From contig OU744720.1 in assembly GCA_916613615.1 (NCBI GenBank), forward strand, positions 6,179,749-6,243,748: a stretch of 64,000 nucleotides of DNA. Reading direction: 5' to 3'. The first letter of the stretch is position 1. Each line of letters starts with the position of its first letter. The position numbers were made by a program, and so were the translations under genes. The notes beneath the pieces are model-generated. The model was not told where the DNA came from. It saw only the letters and a list, made by a program, of their open reading frames with translations, and ran no database searches. Source of the stretch: Steromphala cineraria. Taxonomy: Eukaryota > Mollusca > Gastropoda > Trochida > Trochidae. This document shows positions 46,986-56,775 of the stretch, one piece after another.

Positions 46986-48905
46986 CCCCTCAAGGTGCCT
47001 CCGAGGCCCAAGCGTCCGTATCGACCACAGCTAGTGATGATGTACTTAGCCTCTTTGATATGGACATGTTTAGCCTGCCAGTACTGCAGAATCTTGAAGT
47101 AAAAGCAACGAATACAACATCAGAGCCCCAGTCAGAGCTCCAACCTGAGAGTCAACCTCAACACCTCCAGGAGAGAGACCAAAAGCCAGCAATTCAGAGA
47201 GCCCGGCCCAGGGAAGCACCAGCTCCCTCACCATCGGAAATATATTCAGCCTTATCTTCTTCCACCATGTCATGCGAGATGAGAGAGGTCCTAACTAGAA
47301 ATATGTGCATGTGATGCACTGTGATGTCCCCCGCTAACATTTAATCCGAAAGTGACCCTACCCCCATTATGTACAAATTTCCATGGAAACCAGCAAAATA
47401 ACAATTCAGAATAACCAAAGTAGCAAAAGGCACCACTCCACCAGTAGTTCTAACCACATATCAAGTCTAGTAAAAATATTTTGAATAGTTTTTAAGCTAA
47501 AGTACGGAAACAGACACTTCCCCCCATATACACCTAGTTCAACTTGTTTCTATAGAAACCAGAAAAATAATTCAGAATAACTAAAATGGAAAAAGGCACC
47601 ACTCCACCACTAGGTCTAACCACATACCAAGTTTCGTAAAATCATATTAAATAGTTTTTGCGATATGGCCCGGAAATGGTCTTCACACCATATGTTCTAA
47701 GTTGAAACTGTTGCCATGGAAACCAGGAAAAATCATATAATTCAGAATGACCTAAATAGCAAAAGGCACCACTCCACCACTAGGTCTAACCACATACCAA
47801 GTTTCGTAAAAAAATATTGAATACCTTTTGAGATATGGCTGGGAAACAGTCCCTACCCAAATATGCACTAAGTACAAACTGTTTCCATGGAAACCAGGAA
47901 AATAAAACATTTAGAAAAACCAAAATAGCAAAAGGCACCACTCTATCACTAGGTCTAAGCAAATACCAAGTTTAGTGAAAAAATATTGAACGGTTTTGGA
48001 GATTGAGGCCGGAAAAGGTTCCTACCCCCAATATGCACTAAGTTCAAAATGTTTCCATGAAAACCAGAAAAAATAAAAAATTCAGAATAACCAAAATAGC
48101 AAAAGGCACCACTCTATCACTAGGTCTAAGCACATACCAAGTTTAGTGAAAAAATATTGAACGGTTTTGGAGATTGAGGCCGGAAAAGGTTCCTACCCCA
48201 AATATGCACTAAGTTAAAATTGTTTCGATGGAAACCATAAAAAATAAAAAATTCAGAATAACCAAAATAGCAAAAGGCACCACTCCATCACTAGGTCAAA
48301 GCACATACCAAGTTTCGTGAAAAAATATTGAACGGTTTTTTAAATAGAGGCCGGAAAAGGTTCCTACCCCCAATATGCACTAAGTTAAAATTGTTCCCAT
48401 GGAAACCAGAAAAAATAAAAAATTCAGAATAACCAAAATAGCAAAAGGCACCACTCCATCACTAGGTCTAAGCACATACCAAGTTTCGTGAAAAAATATT
48501 GAACGGTTTTTGAAATAGAAGCCGGAAAAGGTTCCTACCCCCAATATGCACTAAGTTAAAATTGTTTCCATGGAAACCAGAAAAAATAAAAAATTCAGAA
48601 TGACCAAAATAGCAAAAGGCACCACTCCATCACTAGGTCTAAGCACATACCAAGTTTCGTGAAAAAATATTGAACGGTTTTTGAGATATGGCCCGGAAAA
48701 GAAAGCATTTCGGAATGACGGAATCACGGAATCACGGAATCACGGAATCACGGACGGAGGTGAAAACATTATGTCTCCCGAAAAATATTTCGGGGGACAT
48801 AATTATATAAGAGCTATCACACTGTTGATCGAGATCCTGACGAACGGGATGGCCAAGCGGACCGAGGCGACTAAAGAGCTCACAACAGCCATCAGGGAAA
48901 TATAG
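46986..48905 (+). pseudogene. Zinc-finger 3' ORF of lineage A, copy 2, split by an insertion
   Basis: The upstream piece (46,986-47,320) reads through TTASDDVLSLFDMDMFSLPV, a Gln/Glu/Pro-rich linker and MSCEMREVLTRN. The downstream piece (48,808-48,905) reads AITLLIEILTNGMAKRTEAT and KELTTAIREI-stop, aligning with the helical end of the copy at 44,481-44,894 (TLGTLATGMDHWTTAINEL). A 1.48-kb tandem-core repeat separates them. The zinc fingers are missing from this copy because of the deletion next to the LTR end at 46,985. After the stop come AAGCGGAGCG and the LTR at 49,144. Function unknown, clearly inactive. Confidence 0.6.
47321..48801 (+). mobile_element. Tandem-core element, eight ~170-bp units
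   Basis: Units are marked by GGCACCACTC at 47,429, 47,595, 47,765, 47,934, 48,105, 48,276, 48,447 and 48,618 (spacing 166-171). The termini are inverted: GATGTCCCCCG at 47,323 and CGGGGGACAT at 48,791-48,800, with a terminal hairpin at 48,771-48,800. An octamer run (CGGAATCA)n lies at about 48,719-48,751. The architecture (short inverted ends, microsatellite, tandem core) fits the 'pearl' elements described from oysters. It has no coding capacity. Confidence 0.85.
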
Positions 48906-49143
48906 TCCCCCCATCTACGCCAACCCATGCCCGAGAATCGAAAATGGGACAACGGACGCCGACGTTATTAGAAATAGATATCATGTATTATAATATGGTA
49001 AAGAACCTACCTCTAAGCAAGTTTAGAAATTTCATCATGTAAAATATAGTAACGCCACTCAGAGTAATTTGATATTGTCATAATTCATTTGTTGATCTAG
49101 TAATTTGTTTAACGAGGGCGTCAAACACATAAGCGGAGCGTAT

Positions 49144-49670
49144 TGTGGGTAATCTTGTTTCATATTGCTATCAATAAAATTTTTGGCCTCAAAGTAAATT
49201 CTAAAGTTTAACTTTTCATACGATTACAAATCCACATCTCATATTTTATGCCAAAATTTATAGTATGAAATTCCCAAAATTGCGTTGCTTTCGATATCGC
49301 CAATTACATGATTGGTAATCATAACATCCCTATCACCCCTGTAAAGCAATCCTTTTTACATAAATCAGCGTAATTACCTCACGATTATCTCACAAAACTC
49401 TCCCAACATATCCATATCTTTCTACATTATAAACGGCCTTGACCTTTGTGACCTAGGTCTATCTTTTTCACGTCCGGGTCACAGCTGTCAAAAATCTTTT
49501 CGCGGGTATTGTTTCTATTATGAATTGTCATCATTCTAATAGCTAATTTTAAAGAATATTTTAATGTGAATCACATCCTACAATTATTTTATCCTAAAGT
49601 TTACAAAAGTTTCTGTAATTAAACCTCTGTTAAGTTTTTTAGGTTTTGGCAATTAGCAATTGAGCCTGTC
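49144..49670 (+). mobile_element. Truncated 3' LTR of lineage A, copy 2
   Basis: It starts TGTGGGTAATCTTG after AAGCGGAGCGTAT. It shares ATTATCTCACAA, CTCTCCCA, a TATAAACGG box near 49,430 and CCGGGTCACAGCTGTCAAA with the solo LTR at 38,850-38,970. It stops before the expected polyadenylation region and abuts the family B fragment at about 49,680. Confidence 0.7.
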
Positions 49671-49679
49671 GGTCTTCGT

Positions 49680-49908
49680 TGGATTCAGCTGACTGGACTT
49701 CTTCAGTTTGCCCCCCTTCAACAATTGGGGCTTCGATATTGATCCAAACGATATCGTCACAGAAGCTTGGGAAGTCCTCCCAAGTTTCGACAAACACTCA
49801 GTTCCAAGGAACATTAAGATACCCGACTATGGGCCCTCTTACACTCCAAAGCAAGATAATATCCTCATCGCGGCGATGAAGGATACCCTTGATATCCCCA
49901 TTCTGTAA
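49680..49908 (+). pseudogene. Family B protein, C-terminal fragment (B3)
   Basis: It encodes the last 66 residues of an unrecognised protein family that occurs twice more on the minus strand (B1 at 58.7-59.4 kb, B2 at 56.8-57.4 kb). Conserved words are MPPFNNWGFDIDPNDIVTEA, WEVLPSFDK, VPRNIKIPDYGP and DNILIAAMKDTLDIPIL-stop. The pre-stop coding part is directly joined to truncated LTR sequence, so the rest of the gene is missing. The 3' flank resembles the B1 3' flank (TATGAACAAAT.TTGTTT.AT, AATAAAA.TATACTCTTT). Function unknown. Confidence 0.75.
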
Positions 49909-50180
49909 ATGTTTTTCTATGAACAAATTGTGTTTCATATTTTTCTTTCCCGGTCTCTCAAATACTTCCATTTTCTCAAACATAAAACCTATGTTTTCGG
50001 CTTGCTAGACTAGCCCCACATTTTTATTATCATTTAATAAAATTATACTCTTTTCACATCATCTTTTGTTACCCCTCATGTTCCACATTTTTATTATCAC
50101 TAAATAAAATTATACTCTTTTCACATCATTTTGTTGTTACCCCTCATACTCTTTTCACATCATTTTGTTGTTACCCCTCA
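49909..50180 (+). repeat. 3' flank of B3 with partial triplication
   Basis: The block 'ttattatca.taataaaattatactcttttcacatca' followed by 'gttacccctcatg' is repeated two to three times between 50,025 and 50,180. The AATAAAA element is probably the polyadenylation signal of family B transcripts. Confidence 0.7.
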
Positions 50181-50291
50181 TGTACTGCTCCATTAAGTTT
50201 AAATACATTGTCTTTCAATTGGAACCATTAATTTTTATTTCCTGACATCACCTTATATTTCCCCTAAAAACGAGCTACTGCCCCTTTAAGA
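50181..50291 (-). mobile_element. Truncated MITE copy
   Basis: Inverted copy of the first 110 bases of the 5,935 MITE: CTTAAAGGGGCAGTAGCTCG on the minus strand, then ATAAGGTGATGTCAGG and GACAATGTATTTAAACTTAA. The other terminus is absent. Confidence 0.85.
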
Positions 50292-51054
50292 GTCTAAAGA
50301 TTTATGTATATATCGATTGATATCTCAATTATATACTGTAAATTTTAAGGAATATAATGTATAGCCAAATCTTTAAAACAATCATGACAATGAACTTTTA
50401 AATAACTTCAACATATACATTTATAGGTCAATAAATGAAGAATTAAATAAGTAAAGCTTCGTATATAATTAAATGTCAAAAAAATGAATAGAAATTAAGC
50501 AATTAAATTTTATTTACAGGCCTTCCTATCTATCGGAATACATTTAAATGATTTATAAAACGGCAAGACAAAGAATAATTTTTTAGGGTATCAAACGTAA
50601 AATACAGTTTGTTTTTATGTCGTATTCTAGTTACATTAATCTTTCCTCAATCTTTGTTATATCGGAGTTGCTGAAAATTATTGATTACAAATATCTAAGC
50701 TTTATTTTCACTTTTGATCCGGCTATCAATTCATAAAACAGATTTGGGAATTTTTTTCTATACCATATATAATGACGTAAAAACTATGATTACAAACCCA
50801 ATCTTAGCTCACGCTTTTATCGTACCAGCCAATGGATGCGGACGATTGCATGCGGGAGTTAAGTACTCCGATTCTGACGGTATGGTCGTTCTTTTAATTT
50901 GACACTTGTACGTTCTTATAAAACTCTGATGGATAGTACAATTTGTAGCAGAATAATTATTGTATCACATGAATTCTTTGTAGACAAGTGCGCTTGTACG
51001 TTTTTAACATTTCTGAAGTTGTCCTCTTCACAAAGTCAACATTTCACATCACAT
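50292..51054. other. No gene seen
   Basis: AT-rich non-coding sequence. Confidence 0.5.
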
Positions 51055-51420
51055 ACCATTCTCTCCCCACAGAGGCAGATCAAGTCATGTTGATTTAGCC
51101 TCTGTTCCATTACGCCGAAATCCGTGGGTTCCGGCAGTTTCCGCTTGCGGAAAAAAACTGCATCACAATCCATTTGAATTTCTTTAGCAAATGACAACAT
51201 TTCTCGTATGGAAAGGGTGGTTCATATCACAATGCTTTTTGCCTTGATTTAGTTGCCAAAACGATGATTTAAGAACAGCGTCGCTCATTGCACAACTTAT
51301 TTTGATGGCCTCCAATCGGGCATCTTCCATTCTATCCCACAAACTTGGCGTAATATAACAGAGGCTAAATCAACATGACTTGATTTGCCTCTGTGGGGAG
51401 AGAATGATCACATACATGAG
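51055..51420. mobile_element. Inverted-repeat element with GAGGC stems
   Basis: Left end 51,058-51,125 and right end 51,352-51,415 are near-identical inverted repeats of about 65 bp: CATTCTCTCCCCACAGAGGC, ATCAAGTCATGTTGATTTAG, CCTCTGTT..ATTACGCC. Each end also contains its own GAGGC...GCCTC stem. The 230-bp centre is unique and non-coding. Confidence 0.88.
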
Positions 51421-51540
51421 AATCCAAAAATAAGTGTCTCTAGATTTGTCATCCTTTTTTTATTTTATAGTATAGTATATAGATGTTTTGTGCGATAAGA
51501 GGCAACGGTACGAAAAAACGTAAACGATTTCTGATCAACT

Positions 51541-51798
51541 TTATAGGCTTGCGAGAAGAGTTGTCCTTGTTATCGCAAACTTGATATGCCCCTGTGGGAA
51601 AAGAATGATGTCCAACAAATCTCCTGAAAAGTTGTCATCTGATTTAAGGTCATGAAATAGTGACACCAAAAACTGAACAGTTTGTTCCCTATGCACCACT
51701 ATTCTCGGTACCCATGTCATGAAAATTAATGTTGATACAGCCTCTGTTCTATTTCGTAGACTTTGAAGGATAAAATCATTAAAATGGGACATGCCTGA
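51541..51798. repeat. Degraded GAGGC-stem repeat copy
   Basis: ATATGCCCCTGTGGGAAAAG at the left and GTTGATACAGCCTCTGTTCT at the right match the two parts of the repeat at 51,055, with a different middle. Confidence 0.6.
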
Positions 51799-52038
51799 TT
51801 GGAGGCAATCAAAGTTAGTTGTATACTAAGATCACCATTTTGGTTAATTTTAGTCCTTCTAAAACCTGCTTTCTATCTCTTACTATGCCTTTCTTTCCGT
51901 CTTTTCCCTTATCCTTTCGATCCCTTTCTCTCGGATCTGTCTACTCTCTTTTGGATGGCAACATCCACGTGTTTAATAACTGAAATATTGTTCAAAACAC
52001 GTTAAACACCATCTCACTCACTCACTCACTCACTCACT
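51799..52038 (+). mobile_element. LINE/SINE 3' end with (TCAC)n tail
   Basis: The segment runs through a pyrimidine-rich 'ctttcgatccctttctctcgg' region to AATAACTGAAATATTGTTCA, ACGTTAAACACCATC and (TCAC) repeats at 52,013-52,038. The last 50 bases parallel the tail of the SINE at 34,629. It sits inside the GAGGC-stem repeat cluster and is a short 3' fragment. Confidence 0.7.
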
Positions 52039-52215
52039 GAATCATGGCAAAAGTATTGTGATATGAACCACCCTTTCAATGCGAGAAGCGTTGTCATTTG
52101 ATAAAGAAATTCAACTGGATTGTGGTGCAGGGAAACTTCAAGGATTTCAGCGAGTTAGAACAGAAGCTATTTCACAACATTTCATGACATGATCTGCCTC
52201 TGAGGGAAAGAGAAT
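52039..52215 (-). repeat. GAGGC-stem repeat copy, inverted
   Basis: Read on the minus strand: ATTCTCTTTCCCTCAGAGGC, AGATCATGTCATG, ACCACAATCCAGTTGAATTT, GACAACGCTTCTCG and GGGTGGTTCATATCACAAT match 51,062-51,235 on the plus strand in order. Confidence 0.8.
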
Positions 52216-52567
52216 AAATTATTACACCGGCCTTCCCTGTAATCTGCGACTTGATCTTACATAATTTTCAGCGATGAATATTAGTGGCTACGAAGTTTTG
52301 TATAAAATCCATCAATGCACTTACTGAAACAAATTCCATAATGAGAAGTTGATCGGATGAATCTATGTGCCACTGAAAGTTACGACCTTTAGAAGAACAT
52401 ATACGTCGATGCAGTCAATGTATGGACCGAAAACTCTAAGCAAGGATCGAATAGGTTCCTGTTTCACGGTTAAACCCGATTGAATACAGTTTTGATGCAT
52501 CCAACGATGATACATTTTCACAATCTTGTTATGTGATCTGCGAAACAGGGACATGCATCTCTTTTTT
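52216..52567. other. No gene seen
   Basis: Non-coding sequence with no supported feature. Confidence 0.5.
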
Positions 52568-53401
52568 ATACCCCCGACCAACGGTCCGGGGTATCTAGTA
52601 ATACCAACGATTCCGTCTGTCTGTGTGTGTGTGTGTCCGTTTGTCCGATTAATTTCAAATTTTGCACATGTCTTCTACCCTACTAGGAGGGGTGCAGTGC
52701 GAAGTTACAGCAAATTTCGTTAACATTTGAATTTTTTATTAATATTTTACAAATTTCGATGTTTTGAACTTAGTCATTTTCCAATATCAGATTTGTCCGA
52801 CCTATTACGGGAAAACTATTCGACCGATTAATTTCAAATTTTGCACATGTCTTCTACCCTACTAGGTGGGGTGCAGTGCGAAGTTACAGCAAATTTTGTT
52901 AACATTTGCATTTTTTATTAATATTTTACAAATTTCCATGTTTTGAACTTAGTCATTTTCCAATATCAGATTTGTCCGACCTATTACTTGAAAACTATTT
53001 ATCCGATTAATTTCAAATTTTGCACATGTCTTCTACCCTACTAGGAGGGATGCAGTGCGAAGTAACAGCAAATTTCGTTAATATTTGAATTGTTTACAAA
53101 TTTCCATGTTTTGAACTTAGTCATTTTCCAATATTAGATTTGTCCTACCTATTACGGGGAAAAAAATTCATCTGATTCTTTTCACATTTTGCATGTGTCA
53201 TTTTCCCTACTAGGAGCGGTGCAGTGCCAAATCAAAACTAAAATTGATAAGTGTTTTTTGTGTGTTTTTTTTTTACAAACTTCCATTTCTTTGATTAGTC
53301 ATTTCTCTCAATTCCTCTTTGGGGGTCAAATGCTGTGCAAGAGATTACTACATTGAAAGTAAAAAATAATTCAGTTAGTCAGGGATGCACGGTCGGGGGT
53401 A
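52568..53401 (+). mobile_element. Tandem-core element, ~179-bp units
   Basis: The core word GATTAATTTCAAATTTTGCA recurs at 52,647, 52,826 and 53,005, with a diverged fourth unit at 53,173. The ends are inverted: ATACCCCCGACC at 52,568 and GGTCGGGGGTAT at 53,390-53,401. A (TG)n run lies between the left end and the first unit. It has no coding capacity. Confidence 0.88.
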
Positions 53402-53421
53402 TTAGTGAGCCACGCTCACTT

Positions 53422-54000
53422 TTTAGCTCATCTGGCCTGTAAGGCCCGATGGGCTTATGGCATGGCATGGTGTCCGGCGTCCGTCCGTCCGTCCGTCCGT
53501 AAACTTTGTGGAATTTCGACTTCTTCTCCAGAACCATAAGGCCTAGAAAACTTAAACTTGGTGTTCAGACTCCTTGACTAGTGAGGATTAAAAATTGTAG
53601 CTTTGGTGGCCCTGTGGCCCCTAATAAGGGCCACAGGGGCCACGCCCTAAAAACCTATTTTCATCTTCTTCTCTAGAAGCATTAGGCCTAGAAACCTTAG
53701 ACTAAGTGTACAGACTCTTTGACTAGTGAGGATTATAAATTGTAGCTTTGGTGGCCCTGTGACCCCTACTAAGGGCCACAGGGGCCACACCCTAAAAACC
53801 TATTTTCATCTTCTTCTCCAGAACAATAAGGCCTAGAAAGCTTAAACATAGTGTACAGACTCCTTGACTAGTGAAGATTAATAATTGTAGATTTTGTGAC
53901 CCTGTAGCCCCTACTAAGGGGGGAAACACATTGGCCACACCCTAAAGCAAAATCAAATATACAGCCTGATGAGCTACAGAGCCAATGGCTCTATTTTTTG
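53422..54000 (+). mobile_element. Full 'AGCTCATCTGGCC' tandem-core repeat
   Basis: It starts TTTTTAGCTCATCTGGCC with a GGCCCGATGGGCT hairpin and (CGTC)n. Three core units of about 145 bp follow (markers near 53,531, 53,675 and 53,821) with GGGCCACAGGGGCCAC palindromes. It ends CCTGATGAGCTACAGAGCC, a GAGCCAATGGCTC hairpin and a T run. Partial copies lie at 3,050-3,625 and 29,985-30,256. I recall such repeats as very common in molluscs. Terminal hairpins would suit a Helitron-like or other non-autonomous class; the class is not settled. Confidence 0.85.
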
Positions 54001-54732
54001 CTTGTTTAATTCAATTATTATTACATGAATTTCAATATTTTAACCGACTTGTTCGCGTCGCCAGTTTGCATCATTACCATTTTGCTTTAATTTTTTATAA
54101 GAGAACTTTCCTAATGATATATTCTACAAATTTCATATTTTTACAATAGAACATTCAAATGATGACCGATTTCTCAGGTAGACTCGGAATTTATGGAAAT
54201 ATGAATACAAGGTGCTCAACTCGAGCAAATATGAAAAAGAATAAGCTATTGGTCGTCGATCCATGCAGAGAACAAAAGGAAGCCTTTTTATTCCATCCGA
54301 TGGCATGTGGATGGACCCTCATCTTGAACTAGTCGGATCTTGTTTAGGGCTTATGGTTCAACCTCTGCTGTTAGGGTTTCTACTACTTTAGAAGGGGTTT
54401 GTCTTTGGAGTTGGATGAAGAACCCAGTTGCATCTGTCGATAACTGATCCCCAAATTTTGATAGATCAATTTGCGGGATCCCACTCCTCATCGCTTCATA
54501 TAGGAGGCGGAGTCTTTGGCGATATCGGTGATCTGGTCAAGTACCACCAAATTTTTCGGGAGCTTAAAAAAACATGGATGGAGTACAGCGATACCAAGTT
54601 TTCTCGTGTTTGGTGTTATAAACATAAAGTCCTTCAACAAACGTTGCTTATCAACACTTGAAGATAAGTGCAATCAACGAAGTGATTGAAATTAGTGACG
54701 GTGATGATTTCGTTATCGTCACTAATTGATAA
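54001..54732. other. No gene established
   Basis: An open plus-strand frame at 54,428-54,661 (…GGGVFGDIGDLVKYHQIFRE…) has coding-like composition but no recognised family and no splice context. A short hairpin AATTAGTGACG...CGTCACTAATT lies at 54,690-54,728. Confidence 0.4.
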
Positions 54733-54826
54733 TAATATTAATCCAATGGCTTTGAATTTCCAGTTTCCAGTTGGAAGAAGGGGAGTTTTGAAAGAAACTG
54801 GAAATTCTAAGCCATTGGATTAATAT
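54733..54826. repeat. 34-bp-arm palindrome beside the LTR end
   Basis: AATATTAATCCAATGGCTTT.GAATTTCCAGTTTC on the left is mirrored at 54,793-54,826, ending one base before the TGTAACG LTR terminus. The loop is about 28 bases. Confidence 0.85.
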
Positions 54827-55866
54827 TGTAACGCCAAGTAGGGTAGGGTATCATAAACGACTCTATTTCACGTGAGTAAACTAGTATATTGTTCTAGTGT
54901 ATGCAAACTAAGTGTGTCTTTGATGGTAGCGTGACTTTGTTTACATAAAAATACTACGCCCCGCCTACTTGTGTTATGCTACGAGATCGCTTGTTACACA
55001 AAGAAAAATACTTTGTTGATACTAACTTATTCATAAAAATGTCTTAGAGAGATAAACTAAGGATATTTCAACTGGTCTTATTCAATTCAAGTTCATTAAC
55101 TTTGACTTCTGTCATTCACGTCTGGTACTTCGGTACCAATGCAAAGTGCTAGATCATTGTGCCCGTCAGCCATATTAAGTCTAAGAAATCCTAGCTTCTG
55201 ATTGGTCGATTCCTGGCATGACCACTCTTTGACCCTTATGACCTGGCATCGATGAATATTTAATGAGGTAGCTGACGGACACTAATGGCTAGAACTTAGC
55301 ATTGGTAGCGAAGCCCGCGAAACTTTAAACTTCTCGTATCTCAAAAACTTCTCAAACAACAAACATAGAACTTTATGGAAAACACAAGATATTTTTATGA
55401 GCAACAATAAAAATTTATTTACATGACTACATATTCAAATGGTGACTTTTAATAAAAAAATCTAACTTGGTGCATCTTAATCATGACGTCGAAAACTAAA
55501 GTACCAACTGAGACTGATTTAACTTATTACAATTCCCCAAACTTCTTAAAATAATCACTTATACCAAGTTACATTTACAAATTACATTGATAAAGTTAAA
55601 GTCCTGGAGAAAACTCCGTCATTCTCACCTTAATGTTTTGTCACTTTTATGGCCGCCTACAAGAGTCCGTTAAGAATATGCGAAGCCCCGAATGACCACT
55701 GCCCATCCCTTTTATAGTAAATCATCATGAAGTCACAATCAAGATGCACCCGCTGCATAGATCACGTGACCATGCGAAGGACGACCTAAAGAATTGGCGG
55801 CGCCCACGAAAAACCTTATCATCCCTGCGCTAATTGACTATCCTAACGACTATTGGGCTTAGAGTA
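54827..55866 (-). mobile_element. LTR-like segment (lineage B neighbourhood)
   Basis: The outer end is TGTAACGCC on the plus strand, the inverse of ...GGCGTTACA, a usual LTR terminus. A minus-strand TATA (ACTATAAAAGGG) lies at 55,709-55,716 and an AATAAA near 55,415. The stretch 55,806-55,861 (CGCTAATTGACTATCCTAAC) matches 57,483-57,537 in the same orientation. The plus strand of the outer end also resembles the LTR start at 57,747, so orientation of the outermost part is uncertain. Confidence 0.5.
55709..55716 (-). promoter_or_regulatory. TATA box in the LTR-like segment
   Basis: TTACTATAAAAGGG on the minus strand, about 90 bases inside the segment shared with 57,483-57,537. Confidence 0.55.
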
Positions 55867-55908
55867 GGACAGGGGGGTGGCCTATCAATCGCCTAAGGGG
55901 CAAAAGTT

Positions 55909-55964
55909 TTGCTATGTGACTAGTTTCGTCCGCTGTGTTGGGACTCGTCAGACTGAAGTAGCAA
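55909..55964 (-). ncRNA. Hammerhead ribozyme, canonical core
   Basis: On the minus strand the order is UUGCUA (stem I, 5' side), CUGACGA core box, GUCC / loop CAACACAGC / GGAC as stem II, GAAA core, then C-UA-G as a one-pair stem III, cleavage triplet GUC, and UAGCAA closing stem I. All invariant core bases are present. The palindromic ACUAGU across stem III would let two copies pair, as proposed for minimal-stem-III hammerheads of Penelope-like elements and retrozymes. The inner part of stem I has only two pairs before an internal loop, which weakens the call. Predicted cleavage is between 55,918 and 55,917. The motif begins 15 bases after the TATA box. Confidence 0.65.
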
Positions 55965-55978
55965 GGGATTTGTCTCTC

Positions 55979-55986
55979 CTTATATA
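55979..55986 (-). promoter_or_regulatory. TATA box of the family B promoter unit
   Basis: TATATAAGG on the minus strand. Upstream are the E-box palindrome GTCACGTGAC (56,000-56,009) and repeated CCGCCGGCGG and ACTTCCGG words. Predicted transcription start falls at about 55,955, inside the hammerhead. Confidence 0.75.
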
Positions 55987-55999
55987 CTCTTTTAGGTGG

Positions 56000-56160
56000 G
56001 TCACGTGACCGGGTAGGTTCCGCCGGCGGCGGGGCGGGTGAACTTCCGGTAGCGACTATTGATATTGGAATAGTGGCGCCGCCGGCGGTTTAGGTAGAAG
56101 ACTTCCGGTTCGTGTGTTGTGCCGCCGGCGGCGGTAGAACCGGAAGTGGTGAATTTCGCT
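56000..56160 (-). promoter_or_regulatory. Clustered GC palindromes and ETS-like sites
   Basis: CCGCCGGCGG-type palindromes occur near 56,021, 56,080 and 56,122. ACTTCCGG or its inverse occurs near 56,042, 56,101 and 56,150. The E-box GTCACGTGAC is at 56,000. The second promoter unit (58,256-58,400) has the same elements in similar order. ETS factors bind CCGGAAGT; binding here is inference. Confidence 0.55.
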
Positions 56161-56526
56161 TCTAATATGGGGGGTTCGACCATTTTTCCGAGTTGAAAAA
56201 GTAGAGATTAATTAGTGTTTATAATTTAGAACACTACGGGACCCGTTATAAATAGGTATTGTGTTAATAAAAAATTGTGAACGTTTTGTTCATGTGTTGT
56301 AGGTGATGGCAGTAGACCAATATGGCAGAATAAAGAGATCTTGATCCGGCCTGGAGGAAGAAACTTTGTTTTGTTTTTCTTTTATAAACGATAGAATTTC
56401 GGTTATATTAGAGTCTCATTAGGATAAGAGAGACTGGTGATTTTCTAGTTTTTTAGAAAAGACTATGAGATTAGGTTTGTGCCATAAATATCTTTAAAAA
56501 AGATTATTTAAATAGATAGATAAAAT

Positions 56527-56601
56527 AAACCCGTTGTCTCATGAGAGGCGACGGGCTCGGGGACCCCCTGACTCTCCCGTGTCTGGGAGAGGGGGGGTCC
56601 C
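56527..56601 (-). ncRNA. Two conserved stem-loops downstream of B2
   Basis: The larger hairpin (56,559-56,601) pairs GGACCCCC with GGGGGTCC and CTCTCCC with GGGAGAG. The smaller (56,527-56,556) pairs ACCCGT with ACGGGC-type bases. Both recur after B1 at 58,499-58,568 with different bases but the same pairing, so base changes compensate. They lie between the stop codon and the promoter unit, after an AATAAA. Confidence 0.7.
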
Positions 56602-56775
56602 TAATAAGAACACAAAAAATTGTGAGTGTAAAAGAGTATATATATTTATTAAAGGATAATAAATATAAGGCTGATTTAGACATAAATGAACATGGGATTC
56701 ATGTTAAAAAGAGATGAAAGTTGGAGACAAAAAGTAATAAAAGAGAGTATAACCTGTGGGGGTTATACTGTATAA

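Noticed and set aside
46672..47034. A 120-codon ORF with ATG start
   Set aside because: Its last third is LTR-end sequence shared with the solo LTR at 40.5 kb and no family is recognised, so it is probably chance.
53965..53985. CTGATGAG at 3,576 and 53,965 as hammerhead cores
   Set aside because: No GAAA box or stem II follows. The word is part of the 3' end of a dispersed repeat.
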